Made by a program: the position numbers and the translations under genes. Below are positions 34,171 to 44,781 of a stretch of DNA of 64,000 nt, piece by piece. The notes beneath the pieces were generated by a model. It saw nothing but the letters and a program-made list of their open reading frames with translations, searched no databases and was not told the origin of the DNA. The stretch lies in NCBI RefSeq assembly GCF_020532555.1, contig NZ_JAJBBR010000004.1:372001-436000 (forward strand), read 5' to 3'. The stretch comes from Microvirga lenta. GTDB taxonomy: Bacteria > Pseudomonadota > Alphaproteobacteria > Rhizobiales > Beijerinckiaceae. The first letter of the stretch is position 1; the number at the start of each line of letters is the position of its first letter.

Positions 34171-34280
34171 CGCGCAGATCGCGCGTCGCCCTCCTCTCGA
34201 AGGGGAGGGCTGAACAGATCAACGACGGAATATCTGGCCCCGTGCCTCGTCGCACAGGCTGAAGTGAAGGATTGAAGACA

Positions 34281-35357
<1,077 letters not shown>

Positions 35358-35451
35358 ACGCGACGGCTCGCTCCCTGGATCGGCTGAAGACGCCGCCGCC
35401 GGCGCAAGCGCGGTTCGAGAAGCAAGGTTGCGTGTCGGTGGAAGCCTCGCT

Positions 35452-35475
35452 ATCCCTCGGGTGAACACGAGGGAT
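35452..35475 (+). promoter_or_regulatory. Hairpin sequestering the Shine-Dalgarno of the ammonia-lyase gene
   Basis: A perfect 8-bp inverted repeat, ATCCCTCG (35452-35459) and CGAGGGAT (35468-35475), with an eight-base spacer. The 3' arm contains the GAGGGA Shine-Dalgarno six bases before the ATG at 35481. Folding of the mRNA would hide the ribosome site, so this is a candidate RNA thermometer, protein-binding or other translational switch; a DNA operator is the alternative. Confidence 0.55.
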
Positions 35476-35480
35476 GGGCC

Positions 35481-37112
35481 ATGGCGGTCAAGGTCGACGG
35501 AGTAAAGCTCAAGGTCAGGGATGTGGTGCGGGTCTCCCGCCCCAACGGAAAGGGACGCTTCGAAAAGGCGGCCCTGCACCCCGAGGCGCGCGAGCGCATC
35601 GCCGCGACGCGCGCCTATATCGACCAAACCTGGATGCATGACGATGCCCCGCTCATGTATGCGTTCAACACGGGCGTGGGGCTGTTCAAGGACCAGCGCG
35701 TCCTGATCGCCGACATGGAGGCGTATCAGCGCAAGACCGTCTATGCCCATGCGACGGGCGTGGGCGAGCCCTTCGCCGAGGACGTGACGCGGGCGATGAT
35801 GCTCCTGCGCGCCAACGCCTTCGCGTCCAACTATTCCGGCCCGCGCGTCGAACTGGTCGAGCGGCTGATCGATTTCCTGAATGCGGGCCTGCACCCGGTC
35901 ATTCCGCAGAAGGGCTCCGTCGGCGCATCGGGGGATCTTGCCCCGCTGGCGCACATGGCCGGCGCCGTGTGCGGCTTCGCCGAAGCCGAGATGGTCTACA
36001 AGGGCCGGCGCATGCCTGCGCGGGAGGCCATCGCCAAGGCCGGGTTCGAGCCCGATTTCGAACTCGGCGCGAAAGACGCCTCCGCCCTCATCAACGGCTC
36101 GACGACCTCGCTGGCCCTGGGCGCTCTGGCCACCTACGACGCACGCCGTCTCCTGAAGCACGCGGATATCGCCATGTGCCTCTCCCTCGAGGCCATGCGC
36201 GGGGAGCTGGCGGCGTTCGATCCGCGGGTCCACAGGGCTCGCCCGCATCCCGGACAGGCCCGCGTCGCCCGCAATCTCCTGCGCATCCTCGAAGGCACGA
36301 AGCGCTGCTCACAGGCGGCGCGGGACGTCGTGTTCCCCGACGAGCCGCGCCAGCCCGGCACGCCGGCAAGCCCGCGCGTCCAGGACGTCTATTCCCTGCG
36401 CTGCACGCCGCAGGTCCACGGGCCGGCCGTGGAAGCGGTGGAATACGTGGAGCGCATCATCGGGACGGAAATGAACTCCGCCACCGACAATCCCCTGATC
36501 TTCGATGACGGGAATGGCGGCTACGTCTCCATTTCCGGCGGCCATTTTCACGGGCAGTACGTGGCGCAGGCCATGGATGTGCTTGCCATCGCCATGGCCG
36601 ATCTGGGCTCGATCTCGGAGCGGCGCCTGGCGCGCCTCGTCGACCCGACCATGTCCTACGGATTGCCGCGCAACCTCCTCGCCGGCAAGCGCGGCCTCAA
36701 CACCGGCTATGCGACGGTCCAGTGCTCGATGTCGGCTCTCGTCATGGAGAACCGGAGCCTGGCGACGCCGGGCTCGGTCGACTCCATCCCCGGCAAGTCG
36801 AACGCCGAGGATCACATTTCCAATTCGACCTGGTGCGGGCGCAAGGCGCGCTCCGTCGTGGAGAACGTGGAGCAGATCGTGGCGGGCGAGTTGCTGATGG
36901 CGGCCCAGGCCCTCACGCTGGTCGAGCCCCTGGCGAAGGATTACCCCCTGGGCAAGGGCTCACGGGCCGCGATGGACGCGATCCGCGCCGTCATTCCGCC
37001 GGCGCTGGAAGGCGATCGCTGGTACGCGACCGAGATGCGCCAAGCTCTCGACCTGGTGCGCTCGGGCGCGGTGGTCGAGGCTGTCGAGGACGCCGTCGGC
37101 GCTTTGGAATGA
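35481..37112 (+). CDS. Aromatic amino acid/histidine ammonia-lyase family protein
   Basis: A 543-aa MIO-dependent lyase that eliminates ammonia from histidine or an aromatic amino acid. The MIO-forming triad Ala149-Ser150-Gly151 sits in GSVGASGDLAPLAH; the catalytic Tyr is Y60 in Y-A-F-N-T-G-V-G. The selectivity helix reads QRKTVYAHATGVGEP, with His90 at the position of the conserved His of histidine ammonia-lyases. No hutU, hutI or hutG lies nearby, so true HAL function is doubtful; a TAL/PAL-like or specialised role is possible. Located directly after ugpBAEC but with its own spacer and a Shine-Dalgarno hairpin. Confidence 0.85.
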   Translation: MAVKVDGVKLKVRDVVRVSRPNGKGRFEKAALHPEARERIAATRAYIDQTWMHDDAPLMYAFNTGVGLFKDQRVLIADMEAYQRKTVYAHATGVGEPFAEDVTRAMMLLRANAFASNYSGPRVELVERLIDFLNAGLHPVIPQKGSVGASGDLAPLAHMAGAVCGFAEAEMVYKGRRMPAREAIAKAGFEPDFELGAKDASALINGSTTSLALGALATYDARRLLKHADIAMCLSLEAMRGELAAFDPRVHRARPHPGQARVARNLLRILEGTKRCSQAARDVVFPDEPRQPGTPASPRVQDVYSLRCTPQVHGPAVEAVEYVERIIGTEMNSATDNPLIFDDGNGGYVSISGGHFHGQYVAQAMDVLAIAMADLGSISERRLARLVDPTMSYGLPRNLLAGKRGLNTGYATVQCSMSALVMENRSLATPGSVDSIPGKSNAEDHISNSTWCGRKARSVVENVEQIVAGELLMAAQALTLVEPLAKDYPLGKGSRAAMDAIRAVIPPALEGDRWYATEMRQALDLVRSGAVVEAVEDAVGALE

Positions 37113-37122
37113 TGCGGGAGAA

Positions 37123-37146
37123 CGGGCCTGGAACATTCCAGGCCCG
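37123..37146. terminator. Hairpin terminator between convergent genes
   Basis: An inverted repeat of 11 bp (CGGGCCTGGAA / TTCCAGGCCCG) with two intervening bases, i.e. about 10 pairs and a small loop, ten bases after the ammonia-lyase stop. No T-run; it lies between the ammonia-lyase (+) and the Arg-rich gene (-). Confidence 0.6.
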
Positions 37147-37157
37147 AAGGCCGCCGG

Positions 37158-37460
37158 TCAGCGGCAGCGGCGAATGTTGCGGTAGATCACGGTCCCGTTG
37201 GGGCGGATCACTCGCTCCCTGATCGTACGGCAGCGGTCTCTCCAGCGCGGAGCGGGCCTCACACCGCACCGGCGAACGGTCCGATAGACGACGCGCCCGT
37301 TTGGCCGAACGGTGCGAATGCGGCGGGTGACGCACGCCACGTCCTCCACGAGCGAAGGGGCCTGCAACTGGGCTGCGTTGAAGCGGGCCTGCGCTTCGGG
37401 CGCTGAAAGGAATCCGACACCGAGAATGAAGGCGAAAGCGGGGAGAATGGCGGCTCTCAT
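37158..37460 (-). CDS. Exported Arg-rich small protein with internal duplication
   Basis: A 100-aa precursor with a signal peptide (first 21 residues, ending E-A-Q-A). The mature part carries two copies of a unit of about 22 residues: R-R-I-R-T-V-R-P-N-G-R-V-V-Y-R-T-V-R-R-C and R-x-I-R-E-R-V-I-R-P-N-G-T-V-I-Y-R-N-I-R-R-C, each ending in Cys, and is very basic. It should be periplasmic or secreted, perhaps binding an anionic surface or nucleic acid; function unknown. AAAGGGT lies upstream of the ATG. A perfect EcfG-type promoter 35 bases before the start suggests stress induction. Confidence 0.75.
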   Translation of the reverse strand: MRAAILPAFAFILGVGFLSAPEAQARFNAAQLQAPSLVEDVACVTRRIRTVRPNGRVVYRTVRRCGVRPAPRWRDRCRTIRERVIRPNGTVIYRNIRRCR

Positions 37461-37494
37461 GATCGACCCTTTGTTATTGGAGGAGACGGACGAC

Positions 37495-37519
37495 AACGAC
37501 AGCGCTAAGTCATGGTTCC
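37495..37519 (-). promoter_or_regulatory. EcfG-type general stress promoter (GGAAC-N16-CGTT)
   Basis: On the minus strand, GGAAC (37519-37515) and CGTT (37498-37495) with a 16-base spacer match the consensus exactly. The -10 is 35 bases upstream of the Arg-rich exported protein gene. Confidence 0.72.
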
Positions 37520-37537
37520 TAACAGAGGATCGAGAGC

Positions 37538-38053
37538 ATGACGTCCTCCGTCATCGTCCGGCCGGTTCGAATCGAAGATGCCGATGAACTGATTGCCGCC
37601 AATCTCGCCAGCATCGCCTTGCATGAACCCTGGGTGTCTCCCTGCCGCGACCAGGCGAGCTTCCACGCCTACTTCAACCGCTGCGACGGCGAGCGCGCCG
37701 TTGGGCTTGTCGCGCGTGAGAGAGCGAGCGGACGGATCGTCGGGGTCGTCAACCTCAGCGAGATCGTGCGCGGTTTCTTTCAGAATGCCTATCTCGGCTA
37801 TTACGGGGTCCTGGGCATGGACGGGCGCGGCCTCATGAGCGAAGCCGTGCGTCTCTCGATCACCCACGCCTTCGAGGTCCTCGGCCTCCACCGTCTCGAA
37901 GCCAACATCCAGCCAGGCAACCTCCCGTCGCGCAACCTCGTGCAACGCCTCGGCTTCCGTCAGGAGGGCTACTCGCCGCGCTATCTCAAGATCGGCGGCG
38001 AATGGCGCGACCACGAGCGCTGGGCCATCCTCGCCGAGGATTGGCAGGGATAG
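37538..38053 (+). CDS. GNAT-family N-acetyltransferase (RimJ/RimL type)
   Basis: A 171-aa acetyl-CoA-dependent transferase. The beta-bulge and pyrophosphate loop G-M-D-G-R-G-L-M-S-E-A-V, followed by LHRLEANIQPGNLPSRNLVQRLGF, are signatures of RimJ/RimL-like GNATs that acetylate ribosomal protein or small-molecule amines. GAGGA is just upstream of the ATG. Divergent from the Arg-rich gene and convergent with a second GNAT four bases away. The substrate is unknown. Confidence 0.87.
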   Translation: MTSSVIVRPVRIEDADELIAANLASIALHEPWVSPCRDQASFHAYFNRCDGERAVGLVARERASGRIVGVVNLSEIVRGFFQNAYLGYYGVLGMDGRGLMSEAVRLSITHAFEVLGLHRLEANIQPGNLPSRNLVQRLGFRQEGYSPRYLKIGGEWRDHERWAILAEDWQG

Positions 38054-38057
38054 CGCC

Positions 38058-38501
38058 TCAGGTGCCTGGAACGGGCGCGAGCTTTTTCTGCAGGAAGAAA
38101 CGGCTGGAGCCGACCGGATAGTCCTGGAGTTCCCCGAACACTGCGTAGCCCAGGCGCTCGTAAAGCTCACGCGCCCTCGGGTTGAGGGTGTCGATCCAGG
38201 CCGAATGGCACTCCCGGCGCCGGGCTTCCTCCTCGGCCATCGCGAGCAGCCTCGTGGCGAGCCCCTGGCCGCGAAATGCCTCGGGCACGAACAGAAGCTC
38301 GATGGCGAGCCAGCCGCCTGCGGTGCGTCCCAGCAGGCCTCCCACGAATGTTTGGCTGTCCGGATCCCGGATGGCGATGGCGAGATCCCGGCTCTCCGGA
38401 TAATGGGCAAAGAGAGTTCTGTTGAAGGAGCGGATGCCCTCCAGAACGGTTCGCCGAAGGTCGGCATTCGGCTCTTCGACGAATTCCAGGGACGGGGACA
38501 T
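38058..38501 (-). CDS. GNAT-family N-acetyltransferase
   Basis: A 147-aa acetyltransferase with acetyl-CoA loop FRGQGLATRLL (about residues 76-86) and the closing YERLGYAVFGEL motif. It is probably cytosolic. The start lies two bases after the amidohydrolase stop (TGACGATG), so both genes form one unit; acetylation may act on the same amino-acid or ureide pathway, but this is inference. No strong own Shine-Dalgarno, which fits coupling. Confidence 0.85.
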   Translation of the reverse strand: MSPSLEFVEEPNADLRRTVLEGIRSFNRTLFAHYPESRDLAIAIRDPDSQTFVGGLLGRTAGGWLAIELLFVPEAFRGQGLATRLLAMAEEEARRRECHSAWIDTLNPRARELYERLGYAVFGELQDYPVGSSRFFLQKKLAPVPGT

Positions 38502-38503
38502 CG

Positions 38504-39754
38504 TCAACGAGGCGCTCCCGCCGTCAGCTTCTTGACGGCCTCGACCAGGACGCGCGCGGCCGCATCCGCGTCCTCGACCGTGATCGACTCCGCCGGATTG
38601 TGGCTGATGCCGTCCTTGCAGCGCACGAAGAGCATCGCGGCGGGGCAAAGGCTGGCCATGGCGACCGCATCGTGACCTGCGCCGGAGGGCAGGCGCAGGG
38701 GCGTGACGCCGATTGTCCCGACAGCCTCCTCGAGCCCCAGGATCAGGTCCTTGTCCATGGGGGTCGCAGGCGAATCCATGAAGGGCTCGATGGTGAGGCT
38801 CACGCCGCGTCTCTGTGCGGCCGCCTCGCACTCGCTGACGATGTCCTCGACCATGGCGTGACGCACGGCATCGTCCGGAGAGCGGGCATCGAGCGTGAAG
38901 TCGACCCGCGCCGGAATGACGTTGATCGCACCCGGCTGAACCTGCGCGACGCCCACCGTCGCGACCGTGTCGGTGCGCGTCGACCCGGCACGCTCCACGA
39001 TGCCGATCATTTCGGCCACGGCGGCCAGGGCATCCCGGCGCATGGTCATGGGCACCGTGCCCGCATGGCCCGCTTCGCCGGTCACAGTGGCGCGGGCACG
39101 GGTGATGCCGTTGATGGCCGATACGATCCCGACGGGCAGGTTCCGCGCTTCCAGCAGCGGCCCCTGCTCGATATGGACCTCGAGATAGCCCTTGTAGCGC
39201 GCAGGGTTGCGGGCGATGCCGGCGATGCCTTCCGGGTCGCCGCCGAAGCGGATCAGCGCATCCCGCAGAGAGACGCCGTCCTGGTCCCGGCCGTCGAGCC
39301 AAGTCGGATTGTAGCGGCCCGACAGGGCATAGGAGGTCGAGAGATTGGTCGGAAAACGGGCATTCTCCTCGTCGCCGAAGGCCAGCACCTCGATGGGGCA
39401 GGAGGGGGTGATCCCCTCGGCCCGCAGGGTCTCGGCAACCACGATCCCCAACACGACCCCGAGGGTGCCGTCGAACCGGCCGGCATCGACCACCGTGTCG
39501 ATATGGGAGCCGATCAGAAGGGCGGGGGCGTCCGGATCGGCCCCGCTCATCCGTCCCACCACGGTTCCGAGCGGGTCGATATGGCTGTCGAGGCCTGCTT
39601 CGCGCATGAAGCGGAGGGTCGTCTCCGCCGCGTCCCGGTGGGCCGGCGAGAGATAGAGGCGGGTGAGGCGCCCGGGCTCGTCGCTGTGCCGGGCGAGCCC
39701 GTCGAGCAGCGCCATGACGCGCCGGCCGAGGGAGAGGTCTGACGTCGTGTTCAT
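38504..39754 (-). CDS. Zn-dependent M20 amidohydrolase (allantoate amidohydrolase / N-carbamoyl-L-amino-acid hydrolase)
   Basis: A 416-aa dinuclear-metal hydrolase. The family motifs are present: IGSHIDTVVDAGRFDGTLGV, GDEENARFP, YLEVHIEQGP and an SGAGHDAVAMA His loop, with the dimerisation insert ATVTGEAGHAGTVPM. These fit AllC/HyuC enzymes that split allantoate or N-carbamoyl amino acids. No purine genes adjoin, so the exact substrate is open. The start at 39754 is chosen as homology begins shortly after; the Shine-Dalgarno is weak. Coupled with the downstream GNAT. Confidence 0.88.
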   Translation of the reverse strand: MNTTSDLSLGRRVMALLDGLARHSDEPGRLTRLYLSPAHRDAAETTLRFMREAGLDSHIDPLGTVVGRMSGADPDAPALLIGSHIDTVVDAGRFDGTLGVVLGIVVAETLRAEGITPSCPIEVLAFGDEENARFPTNLSTSYALSGRYNPTWLDGRDQDGVSLRDALIRFGGDPEGIAGIARNPARYKGYLEVHIEQGPLLEARNLPVGIVSAINGITRARATVTGEAGHAGTVPMTMRRDALAAVAEMIGIVERAGSTRTDTVATVGVAQVQPGAINVIPARVDFTLDARSPDDAVRHAMVEDIVSECEAAAQRRGVSLTIEPFMDSPATPMDKDLILGLEEAVGTIGVTPLRLPSGAGHDAVAMASLCPAAMLFVRCKDGISHNPAESITVEDADAAARVLVEAVKKLTAGAPR

Positions 39755-39770
39755 AGCCCGGACATTTTCA

Positions 39771-39810
39771 GGAACCGGCCCGCTCCGCAAGAGGAAGCTG
39801 GGCCGGTTCC
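39771..39810 (-). terminator. Long hairpin between the ferredoxin reductase and amidohydrolase genes
   Basis: A perfect 11-bp inverted repeat (GGAACCGGCCC at 39771-39781, GGGCCGGTTCC at 39800-39810) separated by 18 bases, placed after the ferredoxin-NADP reductase stop and just ahead of the amidohydrolase start. There is no T-run; it could be a terminator, a processing site or a translational control hairpin. Confidence 0.5.
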
Positions 39811-39818
39811 GAAAACGG

Positions 39819-40931
<1,113 letters not shown>

Positions 40932-41246
40932 TTAGCCCCCCGTGGGGGCGAGGGTGAGCTCCAGACCGTCCAGCTCAGGGGTCCAGATGATCTGGCAGGA
41001 CAGGCGCGAATTCGGCTGGGTGACCACCGTGTCGAGCTGGTCCTCCTCCTCCTCGGTGGGAGGATAGAGCTTCGACAGCCAGTCCTCGCTGACGAAGACA
41101 TGGCAGGTGGCGCATTCGCAGGCTCCGCCGCACAGGCCCTCGATGGGCAGCCCCCAGTCCCGGATGATCTCCATGACCCGCCAGCCTTCGATGGCCTCAA
41201 GGGTATGGCGCTGGCCGGCCCGATCGGTCACATGGATGACGCCCAT
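40932..41246 (-). CDS. [2Fe-2S] ferredoxin (adrenodoxin/putidaredoxin type)
   Basis: A 104-aa cytosolic electron carrier. The cluster ligands are C39, C45, C48 (C-x5-C-x2-C in CGGACECATC) and C84. The E-E-E-E-D acidic helix before the last Cys is the usual reductase/oxygenase interaction patch. The start at 41246 lies right at homology. In an operon with the reductase; it could feed a P450, a Rieske oxygenase or Fe-S assembly, none of which is encoded here. Confidence 0.9.
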   Translation of the reverse strand: MGVIHVTDRAGQRHTLEAIEGWRVMEIIRDWGLPIEGLCGGACECATCHVFVSEDWLSKLYPPTEEEEDQLDTVVTQPNSRLSCQIIWTPELDGLELTLAPTGG

Positions 41247-41394
41247 GAAGCAGGGATTCCTCAAACGGCTTGAAAACTGGAGAAGGCGCGGAGCGCGCCG
41301 GACCGGGTGCATATCGGGCGTTTGGCCCCGCCCGTCAACGCCTTAGCGCTGCGCTTGTTGCATCCGCCACCTGCCCGGCGGGGGCATCGGGGCA

Positions 41395-42108
41395 TCACAC
41401 CCCCAGGGTCTCGGCCCGCAGGGCGGCATCGGCCATCAGGTCCCTCATGGGGCCCTGAAACCGGATCTCGCCCCGCTCGATGACGCAGGCCCGGTCGCTG
41501 ATGCCGGCGGCGAAAGCCCAGTTCTGCTCCGACAGCAGCACCGCGACGCCCTCGGCCTTCATGGCGCGGATCGCCTCGGCCATCGTCTGAACGATGACCG
41601 GCGCGATTCCCTCGGAGGGCTCGTCGAGGAGGATCGCCTCCGGATTGCCCATGAGCGTGCGGGCGATGGACAGCATCTGCTGCTCGCCTCCCGACATCTG
41701 GTTGCCGCGCCGCCCCCTCATCTCGGCGAGGTTGGGAAAGAGCCTGAAGAGGCGCTCGGGCGTCCAGGGGGAGAGGCCGCCCCGGGCCTCGCGCCGGCCG
41801 ACTTCGAGATTCTCCTCGACCGTCAGATCGGTGAAAATGCGCCTGTCCTCGGGAACGTAGCCGAGGCCGAGGCGGGCGATGCGGTAGGTGGAGAGATTGA
41901 GGATCGGCCTGCCCTTGAAGGCCAAGCGTTCGGCGGTCGCGGGCACGAGGCCCATGATCGCCTTCAGGGTGGTGGTCTTGCCGGCTCCGTTCCGCCCGAC
42001 CAGGGCCACGACCTCGCCCGGGTCGAGATGGAGGGACAATCCGAACAGGACCCGTGCCCGGCCATAGGCGGCGGACAGATTGACGACGTCGAGCAGAGGC
42101 GCCGTCAT
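41395..42108 (-). CDS. livF: Branched-chain-type ABC transporter ATPase LivF-like
   Basis: A 237-aa ATPase. Walker A (GRNGAGKTTT), the signature MSGGEQQMLSIAR and Walker B ILLDEPSEGIAP are standard for LivF. It is the last gene of the liv-type operon; its ATG overlaps the livG stop (ATGA). The importer moves a branched-chain amino acid, amide, urea or similar solute; the family does not decide which. With an amidase gene divergent from the operon, an amide or amino-acid amide is plausible. Confidence 0.88.
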   Translation of the reverse strand: MTAPLLDVVNLSAAYGRARVLFGLSLHLDPGEVVALVGRNGAGKTTTLKAIMGLVPATAERLAFKGRPILNLSTYRIARLGLGYVPEDRRIFTDLTVEENLEVGRREARGGLSPWTPERLFRLFPNLAEMRGRRGNQMSGGEQQMLSIARTLMGNPEAILLDEPSEGIAPVIVQTMAEAIRAMKAEGVAVLLSEQNWAFAAGISDRACVIERGEIRFQGPMRDLMADAALRAETLGV

Positions 42109-42881
42109 GCGGGTCTCCCTGCTTCCGGCTTCTCCAGGGCGTGCTCGTCGCCCAGATAGGCTTGCCTCACCTGCGGGTCCCGGCGGATCTCGTCGGGGGT
42201 TCCGGCCGCGATGATCTCGCCCCTCAGGAGCACGAGAACCCGCCCCGCATGGCCGAAGACCACATCCATGTCGTGCTCCGTGAACAGCACGCCGATGGCC
42301 CGGGAAACGGCGATGGAAGCCGTCAGATCCATCAGGGCCGCCCGCTCCCGGGGAGCCATGCCGGCGGTCGGCTCGTCCATGAGAAGAAGCTTGGGCTTGC
42401 CCGCGAGGGCGATGGCCAGTTCCACCCGCTTCACGTCGCCGTAGGCAAGGGCGGAGCACGGACGGTCCGCCGCGTCGGCCATGCCGACCATGGCGAGAAG
42501 CTCCAGCGCCTCGGGGCGATGATGCTCCCGGGCCGGAACCCACCCGGCCTGCGCCTCCCTGTTGCAGCTGATCAGGGCCATCTGCACGTTTTCCGCCACG
42601 GTCATGGAGAGAAACGTCTGGGCCACCTGGAAGGTGCGGCCGACACCGCGCCGGAAACGCTTCTGCGGGGAGGCGGCGGTGATGTCGTGCCCGTCGAGCA
42701 GGATCCGCCCCCGGTCCGGCCGGAGCTGGCCACCGATCATGTTGAAGACCGTGGACTTGCCGGCGCCGTTGGGGCCGATCAGGGCAAGCATCTCGCCCCG
42801 CTCCAGGGTGAAGCCGACATCCCGGGCCGCCACCACGGCGCCGAAGGCCTTGTTCAGGTCCCGCACCGCGAGGAGGCTCAT
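42105..42881 (-). CDS. livG: Branched-chain-type ABC transporter ATPase LivG-like
   Basis: A 258-aa ATPase with Walker A GPNGAGKST and a Walker B LLMDEPTAGMAP. In place of the usual LSYG signature it shows ALAYGDVKRVELAIAL, a normal LivG variant. It pairs with LivF to power the fused permease. Both ends overlap neighbours by four bases (ATGA), so the three genes are translated as a chain. Confidence 0.88.
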   Translation of the reverse strand: MSLLAVRDLNKAFGAVVAARDVGFTLERGEMLALIGPNGAGKSTVFNMIGGQLRPDRGRILLDGHDITAASPQKRFRRGVGRTFQVAQTFLSMTVAENVQMALISCNREAQAGWVPAREHHRPEALELLAMVGMADAADRPCSALAYGDVKRVELAIALAGKPKLLLMDEPTAGMAPRERAALMDLTASIAVSRAIGVLFTEHDMDVVFGHAGRVLVLLRGEIIAAGTPDEIRRDPQVRQAYLGDEHALEKPEAGRPA

Positions 42882-44725
42882 GACCGCGCCTCGCGCCAAT
42901 GCCCGACGGTGCCCACGAGACCGCGCGGGAAGATGAGCACGATGGCGATGATGCTCAGGCCGAGAAACAGCCGCCACAGGGAGGTCAGAGGCATGATCTG
43001 GTCGCGCAGGGCATGGAGGACGCCCGCCCCCACGAGAGGGCCGGTGACGGTCTGAATACCGCCGAGGAGGAGCATGGTGAGGGCATCGACCGATGTCGGG
43101 ATGCCGAGCAGGCTCGGATCGACCGAGCCGCGGGAGAAGGCGTAGATCCCCCCGGCCAGCCCAGCCGCCGCGCCGGACAGGATGAAGGCGAGCCAGCGGT
43201 GACGGCGGATGTTCAGGCCGATCGCCTCGGCGCGCGGCTCCGAGTCCCGCGCAGCCCTCAGGGCGTAGCCGAAGGGCGCGTCGATCACCCGCCTGAGGAC
43301 CAGGACGGCGGAAGCGGTCAGGCCCAGGGTGAGCAGGTAATAGCGGGTCTGCCCGCTCGCCCATTCGGCCGGCCAGACGCCGACGATGCCGTTGTCGCCC
43401 CCGGTCACCTCGACCCATTGGAACGCGACCGCATAGAGGATCTGCGCCGCGGCGAGCGTCATCATCGCGAGATAGATCCCCGAGAGACGCACCACGAACG
43501 CTCCGATCAGGGCGGCGCCCACGGCGGCCAGAAGCAGCCCGAGAGGCAGCGCCGCCTCCATAGGCGCGCTCAGCCACCGGATGCCGAGCGCCGCGCCGTA
43601 GGCTCCCAGGCCGAAGAAGGCGGCATGGCCGAAGCTGACGATGCCGCCGACGCCGATGAGGAGCTGCAGGCTGAAGGCGAAGAGCGCGAAGATCAGGATC
43701 TCCGTCGCCACCTTGAGCAGGTAGGCGTCGGCGACGAGGGGAAGGCAGGCCAGGAGCGCGAGCACGATCACCGCCACCGCCATGTCCGAGGATCGCGGCT
43801 TGCGGCTGACGATGCCGACCGCGTGGGTGCCCCCGACGACCTCCGGCCGCCCGAACAGCCCATAGGGCCTGATCGCGAGAACCACGGCCATGAGAAGGAA
43901 GACGACGACGAGGGTGCTCTTCGGAAAGATCAGGATTCCGAAGGCCTGGAGCTGGCCGATGATCAGGGCCGCGAGGAAGGCGCCGGGGACGCTGCCCATG
44001 CCGCCTACGACGGTCACGACGAAGCTTTCGGCAATGACGGAGAGGTCCATGCCCGTATTGGCCGCGACCCGGGGGATCTGGAGCGCGCCGCCGAGCCCGG
44101 CCAGGAAGGCGCCGAGGAAGAGCGTGCCGGTGAACAGCACCGCCTGGTTCACCCCGAGGGAGGCGACCATCTCCCGGTCCTGGGTGGCGGCCCGGACCAG
44201 CACGCCGAACCGGGTCTTTCGCAGGAGCAGCCAGACGAGGCCGAGGACGATGGGCCCCGCCGCGATGAGCACGAGCTCGTAGGAGGGGAAGCGGCGTCCC
44301 AGGATCTCGACCGGCGCCCGCAATCCCGGGGCACGCGGCCCGAGGATGTCCTGCGGCCCGAAGATCTGCACCACCAGATCCTGCACGACCAGCACGACGC
44401 CGAAGGTGGCCAGCAGCTGGAACAGTTCGGGCGCTGCGTAGATGCGCCGGAGGAGCACGATTTCGAGCACCACGCCGATCAGACCGACGACGAGGGCCGA
44501 GGCGAGAATTCCGGCCCAGAAGGTCACCGGCCCGAAATAGAACTGGAGCAGCCAGGGCACCAGCGTCGCGGCCGTATAGGCTCCGATCATGTAGAGCGAG
44601 CCGTGCGCGAAATTCACGATCCGCGTCACCCCGAAGACGAGGGTCAGGCCGCAGGCCGTGATGAAGAGGGACGAGGCGCTGGCCAATCCGTTGAGGGATT
44701 GGATGACGAGGAAGGACGGCTCCAT
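42878..44725 (-). CDS. Fused LivH-LivM branched-chain-type ABC permease
   Basis: A 615-aa inner-membrane protein joining two permeases that are usually separate. Residues 1-290 are LivH-like (GLTLVFGVTRIVNFAHGSLYMIGAY, then GSVPGAFLAALIIG), and about 310-615 are LivM-like (LLIGVGGIVSFGHAAFFGLGAYGAA, then PRAEAIGLNIRRHRWLAFILSG). No frameshift or stop lies between, so it is a real fusion. Two of its chains or one chain would form the full channel. It lies after the binding-protein gene and its TGA overlaps livG (ATGA). The solute is unknown. Confidence 0.88.
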   Translation of the reverse strand: MEPSFLVIQSLNGLASASSLFITACGLTLVFGVTRIVNFAHGSLYMIGAYTAATLVPWLLQFYFGPVTFWAGILASALVVGLIGVVLEIVLLRRIYAAPELFQLLATFGVVLVVQDLVVQIFGPQDILGPRAPGLRAPVEILGRRFPSYELVLIAAGPIVLGLVWLLLRKTRFGVLVRAATQDREMVASLGVNQAVLFTGTLFLGAFLAGLGGALQIPRVAANTGMDLSVIAESFVVTVVGGMGSVPGAFLAALIIGQLQAFGILIFPKSTLVVVFLLMAVVLAIRPYGLFGRPEVVGGTHAVGIVSRKPRSSDMAVAVIVLALLACLPLVADAYLLKVATEILIFALFAFSLQLLIGVGGIVSFGHAAFFGLGAYGAALGIRWLSAPMEAALPLGLLLAAVGAALIGAFVVRLSGIYLAMMTLAAAQILYAVAFQWVEVTGGDNGIVGVWPAEWASGQTRYYLLTLGLTASAVLVLRRVIDAPFGYALRAARDSEPRAEAIGLNIRRHRWLAFILSGAAAGLAGGIYAFSRGSVDPSLLGIPTSVDALTMLLLGGIQTVTGPLVGAGVLHALRDQIMPLTSLWRLFLGLSIIAIVLIFPRGLVGTVGHWREARS

Positions 44726-44781
44726 GGGTGGGTTACCGTCCTGTCGAGAGATGCACGTGCGCGCCTCGCTTCTTCAAGCCG

